A model generated the notes under the pieces. The model had not been told where the DNA came from. It saw nothing but the letters and a program-made list of their open reading frames with translations, and did not search any database. Positions 56,907-64,000 of a stretch of 64,000 nucleotides of DNA are shown piece by piece (position 1 is the first letter of the stretch; the number at the start of each line of letters is the position of its first letter). Made by a program: the position numbers and the translations under genes. The stretch covers positions 166,001 through 230,000 of the forward strand of contig JAZGUH010000776.1 in assembly GCA_037893225.1 (NCBI GenBank), given 5' to 3'. This DNA comes from Hippasteria phrygiana (taxonomy: Eukaryota > Echinodermata > Asteroidea > Valvatida > Goniasteridae).

Positions 56907-56921
56907 GTATGCAGTATTGAA

Positions 56922-56998
56922 AGCCGTGTCCGCATTGTTTGGTAAAACGTACGGAGACTGTTGTCAACTTGACCAAATTAAGTCCAGTGCGGACAGCC
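56922..56998. mobile_element. Miniature remnant of the TGTCCGCACTGGAC element
   Basis: AGCCGTGTCCGCATTG and AGTCCAGTGCGGACAGCC are inverted ends only about 77 bases apart, 15 bases after the exon 23 donor. Deletion derivative of the 14629 family. Confidence 0.62.
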
Positions 56999-57499
56999 AG
57001 TAAACTTTACAAATGTGACCCGTCATCACGAACGGGCTGTAAACCCGCAATAGCTCATTTTTATATGCAATCGAAAATAAGTCAAAATCCATTTTCCAGT
57101 CGAAAATATGATTATTATTTAATTGAAAAGTTTGAACATTAAAATAGTAAACTATTAGCATCGTGGCATTCTTCTCGGGCATCGGCTTCTACATTATCTC
57201 AGGTATTGGTGGAAACGGTTCTCCATTCCGAACCCCCGAGATCTCTGCCCCACTTCGTCGTAATACACCTCCCAACCCCCCATCTCTCACCCCGTGTCTA
57301 AAAGATGGCTCAGGGATTTCTTGATTGTTCCCATTTGTTTATTTTTCTGTTTATTTGATCCTTCTTTGCTTTTCTCCCCTTGTGTGATAAATGGAATGAG
57401 CACAGTTGTGACCTGCTCGTGTTTCCCCTTTTCCAATGTTTACTTTCCTATTTCCCAAAGGGTTGTATTCAACCTTTCTCTGTCCATTTGCTATTATTA

Positions 57500-58985
57500 G
57501 AGTGCTCTCCGCTACATTAGAATGCCCTTTTGGCTTTGAAGTTTTAGAGCTAATGTCTGATAAAGCTTCCCGGCGAGGTCTGCCTTCGAAGACTGGCGAA
57601 CTCCCTCAGCATGAACTGCATCCTTTAGGAGCTGTACCGGTTTACGGTGTCTGGTAACCCTCTCAACTTCTGTGTAATGTTGATATGTCTGGTGTGTCGC
57701 CCACTTGTAATGGTCCATGACCTGTGGCTCCGTCGCTCCTAAAAGCCTCAACGTAGCCGCAACCCCGGCTGTTCCTCAATGCGCCCTGAGAGAAAAGTTT
57801 TCATCGGCTGTAGAGGCTGGGAAATATAGCTTTAGCCGGTTGGTCGGGCTATTTCCTAGGAATGGCTTATTTGCCAACCTCCTGTGATCAGCCGTAGATG
57901 GACGGAAGAGGTAGCCATCCATCAGGTCGTATTCGTGCTCCCGTGCCAGATCTACCATCCTGCTGACCGCACCTGCCGGGTCAATCTCTTGATCCAACTT
58001 GGGAATGATGATTAAGGAGTCGCTGCCTTCCCGAACCGTCTTGCCAATGGTGTGATTGAAAATCAAATCCTTGTCAATCCTTGTCATTTTGGTAATCTCG
58101 CAGGTTTTTGTTCGCTGCAAGATCTCTGGCCCACCACAGACAGAGAAAGAAGGCGAGGTCTCTGTATAGAATATAGTGCTTTATAAAACTTGTCTCCTTT
58201 GATTAAAGCAAAGCCGCTATACGCCTTCTTATCTCGCTGGCTAGTTATCGCACCTTGTCTGAGATAATTGGGACCACTTGCTTGGGTTTAACATGTGCCT
58301 CAGCTTGCTCATACCAGATCGCTTTGATGTACTTCTTGATTCGATCCGATATGCACGGATTCCCAAATTTGGAACCCATACCCCATGTCTGCATCCTGCC
58401 CATCGAATTGAATTCCGCTCTCAATCCACCGTTCCTGCTGCAAGGTATTTTGGAGGCACCCCAGAGTGTGGACCTGTGTTCTGCCTCTTGAATCCTGGTC
58501 TATGAGAAACTTGACAACATCCTCTGGGGTTGCCGCTTCCAACTTGTCCCCGTCTGTATAATAACTACTAAACCTGTGATTCTCGCTTAGGAATTTGTCG
58601 AAGCTATTCGATAAGCCTCCGCCAAACGTATAGACCGCCGTGTAAAGAGGCGCAGGTATGGCCACCAAGGCCTGGGATGTAAATGCTTCAGGACGACCAT
58701 CGTGACGAAAATGCCTCTCCACTCTCCAAAAAGTCTGATGAGGGCTGGGGATGAGTACAAAGGGTGGGAATACATGCAGCTCGACTCCTCTTGTGCAGGG
58801 TTGGGCGAAGATATTCACGCCAGAGGTTCCCGGGACCAGATCCCTGGAATATAACTTGAGTGGATTTCCATCTCTCCCCTTCTGCACATTTGACGAGAGT
58901 GCCAGGAGGTCCCATGCAACTCCTGTGTTTCCTTTGGTAGAAGCCACCACAGGGGGTGCTGCGAGCTGTGTTTCTGCCCTTGACA
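57500..58985 (-). pseudogene. DIRS-like retrotransposon fragment: RNase H edge and tyrosine recombinase, broken
   Basis: Read on the - strand: NVQKGRDGNPLKLYSRDLVP and SGVNIFAQPC, then HVFPPFVLIPSPHQ (58880-58720) resemble the region after the RNase H of DIRS-type elements. Next come SFDKFLSENHRFSSYYTDG and PEDVVKFLIDQ, a recombinase N-terminal helical domain, and, after a frameshift, FNHTIGKTVREGSDSL (58120 on). HYKWATHQTYQHYTEVERV at 57710-57645 has the C-terminal His/Trp and Tyr of tyrosine recombinases. A TGA at about 57778 separates the two last segments. At least three frame breaks, so it is dead. It could also be a Ngaro-type element. Confidence 0.65.
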
Positions 58986-58989
58986 AAAT

Positions 58990-59430
58990 GGACTTCTTGA
59001 CTGTTCTCTCATATTCCCTACGGACGTCAGGCTTATGCAGTTTCCAAATGCATCTCTCTTTGGAGGGATAGAACCCGGCTTCTGTGGACAGGTTTGCAAG
59101 ACAAGGTCGCACACCAGAAGCTTATGTTGACTTGCGCATTCTTCACCGCCAATAAAATTTACATCCCGAACCAGCTTCAGTTCACGGCGCCTGACGAGGA
59201 TGTAATCAACTTGGCTACGTACAGTGCCAGAAGAGTAGGTGACAAGTTGACTACATGTATCTGGTTTAGTGAAGGTGTTTGATACAACGAGATTGACAGC
59301 TGTGCACAAGTCAAGGATTCTAACACCCTCAGCATTCCAAACGCCAAACCCATGGCCACCATGATGACCGTCGAAAACTGCAGAAGTTTGTCCAACATGC
59401 CCATTTAGGTCATCACATACATACATTGTA
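58990..59430 (-). pseudogene. RTE-like non-LTR endonuclease, C-terminal half
   Basis: DDLNGHVGQTSAVFDGHHGG, then GFGVWNAEGVRILDLC and VDYILVRRREL (59413-59130) is the second half of the AP-type endonuclease domain of RTE-clade retrotransposons. The frame then shifts into a linker (KPDVRREYERTVKK). The first half lies 3 kb away at 62.5-63.05 kb, because a second element has been inserted at about 59430/62490. Confidence 0.78.
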
Positions 59431-62400
59431 CAATACAATCAAACTTTATTATCCCATTGCGGGAAATTCCATGGCCTTTTTTACACATAAATTTTAAAAA
59501 CACATGTAAACATTAATGTAAAAACTACACAGAATACATAATAATAATAAAAAATTAACTCATAAAATCTTTAAGCAAGTAAAATACATGTATACCTATT
59601 TATTTTGCAATAGTAGACGAACTTCGTCAACGGAGGATGAGAGTTGCAACATAGCAGCTCAGCATTCCTACTGCTCATTGTACCACCTGATAGCTGCTGG
59701 AACAAATGAGCTGCCATATCGCGTGGTTCTTATCCTCCGCTGTAGAAGACGGTTACTTCTGGAGTTTTGGACGAACTTTGTATGCAGCGGATGGCACCTG
59801 TCAGACATGATCCATTGCAACTTATTGCACATGTTAGACTTAAACAAGTCAATCAGTGGTTCTTGCTGATGGCCAATAATCCTGCTTGCTTGTTTAACTA
59901 TTCTATCCAATATAATGTAATCCTGGGTCCTCATATTTCCAAACACACAAATAGGACAAAGTAAGAATACTCTGTAAAATTGATTTATAAAACATTTGTA
60001 AAATTGTGTGATCAACATTAAACGAATTTATAAGCTTCCGAAGGAAAAAGAGGCATTGTCGTAATTTACAGAATTTAGCCTTAGCACAGGTGTCAAATTT
60101 AAGCCGATTGTCGATTTCAATTCCCAGGTATTTGTAAACAGATACTGTCTCAATTAGTTCATCTTTAATGAAGAGTGATGGGGTGTGCGTTTTCTTTTTC
60201 CTAAAATCGATCACCATTTCTTTGTTTTTTTGGTATTAATTTCCAAGTAGTTTTCGTCACACCACTGAGTGAACCGTGATACTTCATCCATATAACCATT
60301 TACTGATTCATGACCTCTATCTAAAAAAAAAAATCGGCATACTTAATCAGCTCATGTGATTGGTGGTGTGATTTACACTCATTTGTGTACAGGGTGTACA
60401 AGATAGGTGACAAAACACACCCCTGTGGAGCACCAGTGTTTGTGTACCGGAGAGGTGAAGTAGTGGAGTTCAGTTTAACCTGTTGTCCTCTGTTTGACAA
60501 AAAATCATAAATCCATAAAATAAGTCTGGAGTTAACATTGAGACTAGTTAATTTCTGGGCCAGAAGATGCGGTGGAATGGTAGTAAAGGCACTCGAAAAA
60601 TCAACAAAGTATTCGTACGTAGGCTCCTGCTTTCTCCAAGTGCTCATAAATACCATTCAACAATGTAAGTACTGCATCCTCCACGCCTTTATGAGATCGG
60701 TATGCAAACTGGTGGTCATCCATAGACTGAGTAACCTGTGGCAATAATCTCTTCGTTATTATTTTTTCGAGACACTTCATAGGTGCCGAGGTAAGGGCCA
60801 CGGGACGCAGATCGTTCATTTCTTTTGGGTGAGATTTTTTTGGGACGGGCACAATAATTGACCTCTTCCACAAAGTCGGAACTGACACATGACTTAACGA
60901 TTTTTGAAACAACATTTGATATGGGATTGCTAACTGGTCAGCACATACCTTTAGCACCTGTAACTAAGTCAGGCCCATTTGCTTTACGTGAGTTCAGTCT
61001 CATAAAAAGAGATTTTTCTTCATCAACCCCCAATATGAATATTTTCTTCAGATAAGGAGCTTCGCACTTGATCAATGACTTCATCCTTTTGAACACTGAA
61101 ATCAAATTTATCAAACCTACTGTAAAAACAGTTCAGATTGTGGGCATTATCGACTTCATCTTCTACGGTGATTTTGCTTTTCTTTGGTTTATACCCTGTA
61201 ATGGTTTGCAAACCCTGCCATGTCTTCCTAGTGTCATTTGTTTGAAAATAACCGTCAATTTTATTCTTATAAGCCAGTTTACAATTTTTGATTTCTTGTT
61301 TCAGTCTTTTCTGAACCTCTTTTCGTTCCTCTCTGGTTCCAGAATGAAACACGATCTTTTTCTCATTTAACAATCCTTTGAGCTCCTTTGTGACCCATGG
61401 TTTATTATTTGAAAAAAATTTCACTATCTTTTTGGGAATCAGCAAGTCTTCACAAAAACGGACGTATTCAGATATCACGTCGAGCTTCATCTAGATCCTC
61501 TGAAACATCAGTGAACACGTTCCAGTCCGTACAGGCGAAACACCCTCGCAGCGTCTCCACAGCTTGACTTGTCCAGAACTTGACTTAGACTTTCTTCACA
61601 GGTTCCCTCTGTACTCGGGGTCGATAAACAGGAATTAACTTGATCATGTTGTGGTCAGAATTGCCCAGACCGGGTAACGATCTTGCTCGGTATGCCCCGG
61701 GAATGTTGCTGTAACAAAGGTCCAAACAGTCATCATTACCGGTGGGACAGTTTACAAACTGGTAGTATGTGGGCATACATTCCGCTAAACTGCATGAATT
61801 AAAGTCGGGAATAATAATTTTGGCAGCATCAGGTGAGACCGTCTCGGCTTCAGATACAAGGTTGTAAATTGTATCGGCTGCTATCTTGGCATCTGCCGAA
61901 GGGGAAACATACACCACAAACAGCACTGATTTATTACCCGTGGCAAATAAAATGGCCGGAGATATTAAAATACTGAGGAGTTCAATATCCTTCGTACAAA
62001 GCCTTTGCTTGATGGTGATATGTGCTGGCGAGCAGTATTTTTCATGAATAAATGCACATACATGTACTTCTCCACCTTTAGTCTTTCCTGAATCCTTGTT
62101 TCTGTCCAACCTCAACAGCTTATACCCATCCAAGTCAACCAGGGGTATCTGGGTCAGTTAGCCATGTTTCAGTCAAACATATCAAACTAGAATCACGGTA
62201 TTCTGAGAGGAACTGTTGGCAGGCTCTAAGTTCATCAGTTTTGTTTCGTATGCTCTGAACATTGCCATGAATAATTGTAGGAAGTGGAGTTCTAAATCTC
62301 GATTTCCTAAGTCTGTTCCTCACGTTTACGTACTTTAGGTATGTCCATGCATACCTCAGGTTTTACATAATCAGGCTGTGTCGAAAAAGCACGTCGACTC

Positions 62401-62490
62401 AACAGGAATTCACGACTGTATGATATCAATGGCGGAGGCTCACCTTCACTGTTGATATAAGCTGCACCCAGAATTCGTCTAGCACTCCAT
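59430..62490 (-). pseudogene. Rex1/jockey-like non-LTR retrotransposon (EN and RT), nearly full length, frameshifted
   Basis: - strand order: a short Arg-rich leader with TPLPTIIHGNVQSIRNKTDE and ICLTETWLTD (62323-62135); endonuclease core with IIIPDFNS and LGNSDHNMI (62133-61585); linker NNKPWVTKELKGLLNEKK (61490); then the RT with WKRSIIVPVPKK and DLRPVALTS (about 60860), FVDFSSAF (motif A), GAPQGCVLSPILYTLY (motif B) and KYAD (motif C, 60330). After KYAD the expected second Asp is lost because the frame breaks at a T/A run near 60321. The thumb part YKYLGIEIDNRLKF follows at 60140. The GDFN endonuclease motif reads PDFN. The 3' end near 59430 is AATAAAGTTTGATTGTATTG. Several frameshifts make it inactive as read. 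Confidence 0.82.
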
Positions 62491-63300
62491 GATAAAGTTA
62501 CAGCCAGATATTCTTCCGTTGGAACATTGATGACATTGCTGAGCAGCTTTGAGAAGAACAGATCTTTTTCTTCTTCTGGGCGACCGGACGTCTTATGTAC
62601 AGAAAATGTTGACAATCAATTTACCAACCAATACATGTACATGTAGGCACATGATGTGGTGGTCAACTCTTATCACAGAGATTACTTTGTCAATCAATTT
62701 TTCAGCAAGTAGAATACCAACACCTCCGAATTCGGAGCTATCACCACTCCAAAAGAGTTTATGCTGGAAATCTTTTCCAGAGATCATTCTAGCAGAACAA
62801 CCCCTCCAATATCAATACGTCTCCGAGTCAAAGTCTCAACTACTTCATTTGCCCTGCCACGCAGAGTACCAACATTCAAAGAGGAGATACGAACTTTACA
62901 AATTTGCTGTGGTCGCCGGATGACGGTCTGGCGGGGCCCACAGCAACCCTCCACCCTACCGTAAATGACACCTTCACCAGAGGTTCTAGTGCCATTATTC
63001 TGGGTACCAAAATACGACATGATCATACAGAGACAATTTGGGGGGAACAATTTTACAGCTGGATGCCCTTTCTAACACCAACGCTTTTATTTGTGATCGA
63101 CACTAGGTGAGTTGCCACTCGAGGGTACGGTTCTCACCAAACCGGTTCAGTTGGTTTTTATGGCGACCAACACTCGCCCGGTGTACCCTTTTACAGCAGG
63201 CATTGTATGCTTTTCTAGGAGTAGGTGTGACCAAATGCCCTACCCACATATGCCCTCTAGAGTAGACCACCTCTTGGTCCGGGACTGCTTTTTTAATTCA
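62490..63300 (-). pseudogene. RTE-like non-LTR element, 5' UTR and endonuclease N-terminal half
   Basis: On the - strand GGTGTTAGAAAGGGCATCCA at about 63077-63058 is a string typical of the RTE 5' region. KVRISSLNVGTLRGRANEVV (63-kb frame), then GGVGILLAEKLIDKVISVIR and RPEEEKDLFFSKLL, are the first half of the endonuclease and match the break point of the 58990-59430 piece. Two frameshifts are present. The 63100-63300 stretch is probably more of its 5' UTR. Confidence 0.75.
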
Positions 63301-63304
63301 CAGC

Positions 63305-63305
<1 letters not shown>

Positions 63306-63334
<29 letters not shown>
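63306..63334. repeat. (TAA)n microsatellite
   Basis: About nine TAA units at the tail of the SINE that follows. Position and unit agree with the SINE's 3' end on the - strand. Confidence 0.9.
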
Positions 63335-63336
<2 letters not shown>

Positions 63337-63610
63337 TAGACATTTGTAAAGCGCACATATCCACCATGACCACAGTGCTCAAGGCACTACATAAATTATT
63401 ACCCCTGCTCAATGGGCCCAACAATCATTCCTGAATCCTCAGCTCCCTGGGGGAGTATACAGCCCCGGCTGCAAGTTAAGCGCACATGGGCTAATCAAAC
63501 GCATAACCATCACTACCCTCACAGGTACCCATTTACTCCTGGGTGGAGAGAAGCAACTTGTGACAAAGCGCTTTGCTCAAGGACACAAGCTAACCTCCAT
63601 ATCTGGAGGC
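63312..63610 (-). mobile_element. SINE, same family as 32680, uninterrupted but without its head
   Basis: ATATCCACCATGACCACAGT, GGAGTATACAGCCCCGGCTG, GCGCACATGGGCTAATC and ACCCATTTACTCCTGGGTGG are colinear with the split copy at 32680-33956. The tRNA-like head is not clear. It serves as the empty-site control for the two nested MITEs there. Confidence 0.8.
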
Positions 63611-63699
63611 CGTTCCCCTATCTGCCACCTGGGGACCCGGTAGATGGGATGGGGTTGCTCCACACTATCGTTGTAACTTTACAATCATGCTACTTTGTG

Positions 63700-63723
63700 A
63701 TAATGGGGGGGGGGGGGGGGGGC
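63700..63723. repeat. Poly-G run, about 19 bases
   Basis: A G homopolymer following TAAT, close to the gag-like frame. Its length is likely to vary or be misread. Confidence 0.85.
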
Positions 63724-63754
63724 TACCCCGTCCTGGCAGTATCCACCCTCAATT

Positions 63755-64000
63755 CTAAATTATTTCCTTGCAGTCTCGAGCAAAATGGCCCCTCTTCTGA
63801 CATCTGAAACAAATATCCCTTAGTCTCGCTGTATCCGGGGCTCGCCTTGTACCAAAGGGCTGGCGGAACTGCTGAAAGCCCGACTTGAACCGTTGGCCCT
63901 GCCTTGCCACATTTGGGCGTCCCCGGTCCATAGGCCGACCCCGATATTCGGCGGGATGGCGAGACACGCCTAGATGGTTTCTGGCAAATCGGAGACGTTT
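63755..64000 (-). pseudogene. Retroelement gag-like frame with a CCHC zinc knuckle, cut by the window edge
   Basis: The - strand reads RGRPMDRGRPNVARQGQRF, then FRQPFGTRR and RLRDICFRCQKRGHFARDC, a CX2CX4HX4C zinc knuckle preceded by a basic Arg/Gly/Gln stretch as in gag proteins of DIRS or LTR retroelements. The frame probably begins beyond base 64000 and ends after KEII. It could be the 5' part of the DIRS-like element whose 3' part lies at 57.5-58.98 kb. Confidence 0.6.

Noticed and set aside
58309..59112. A single 267-residue protein
   Set aside because: It is a chance fusion of an RTE linker and the DIRS-like RNase H and recombinase regions, read across the junction near 58985.

Overview
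This window is animal nuclear DNA, AT-rich and crowded with repeats. Short GT-AG exons lie in kilobase introns, non-LTR retrotransposons, tRNA-derived SINEs and many terminal-inverted-repeat (TIR) elements are present, and ACATGTAC runs recur throughout. That pattern and the mix of elements suggest a marine invertebrate, perhaps an echinoderm or another invertebrate deuterostome; this is inference, and no marker gene in the window fixes the taxon. LAYOUT: One host gene runs along the + strand from before base 1 to at least base 56906. I read 23 exons whose splice phases agree at all 22 joins and give about 1008 codons without a stop. The product is a long WD40 beta-propeller protein with an acidic, Ser/Pro- and Lys-rich C-terminal tail, tentatively of the WDR97/WDR87 type. 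Exons make up about 5% of the window. Everything else lies in introns or past the last exon. INTRON CONTENT: Intron 3 holds a broken pogo/Tigger transposase fragment, a 34-bp minisatellite, a 2.1-kb TIR transposon and a Tigger-type MITE. Introns 5 to 9 hold hAT-like, TTAA-flanked (piggyBac-like) and other MITEs, several nested, including a three-level nest at 18974-21490. Intron 10 holds a Crypton-like tyrosine recombinase fragment and the most striking object in the window, about nine near-identical 312-bp units (25032-27876), each carrying a tRNA-like segment on the - strand; a diverged single copy with an 11-bp target-site duplication lies at 45794-46088. Introns 12 to 22 hold foldback elements, SINEs split by MITEs, a non-LTR 3' end, a GGGCGACA-rich tandem duplication and a Harbinger-like element. 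THE RIGHT END: From 57.5 kb to the end the - strand is a composite of broken retroelements. A DIRS-like fragment (RNase H edge plus tyrosine recombinase) lies at 57.5-58.98 kb. An RTE-like endonuclease is split at about 59.43 and 62.49 kb by a Rex1/jockey-like non-LTR element, and a CCHC zinc-knuckle gag-like frame lies at the window edge. I see no intact mobile-element protein, no functional tRNA or rRNA gene, no CRISPR array and no bacterial-type operon. The scientific interest lies in the SINE-derived satellite, the nested insertions that reveal exact target-site duplications, and the WD40 gene that has absorbed them all.
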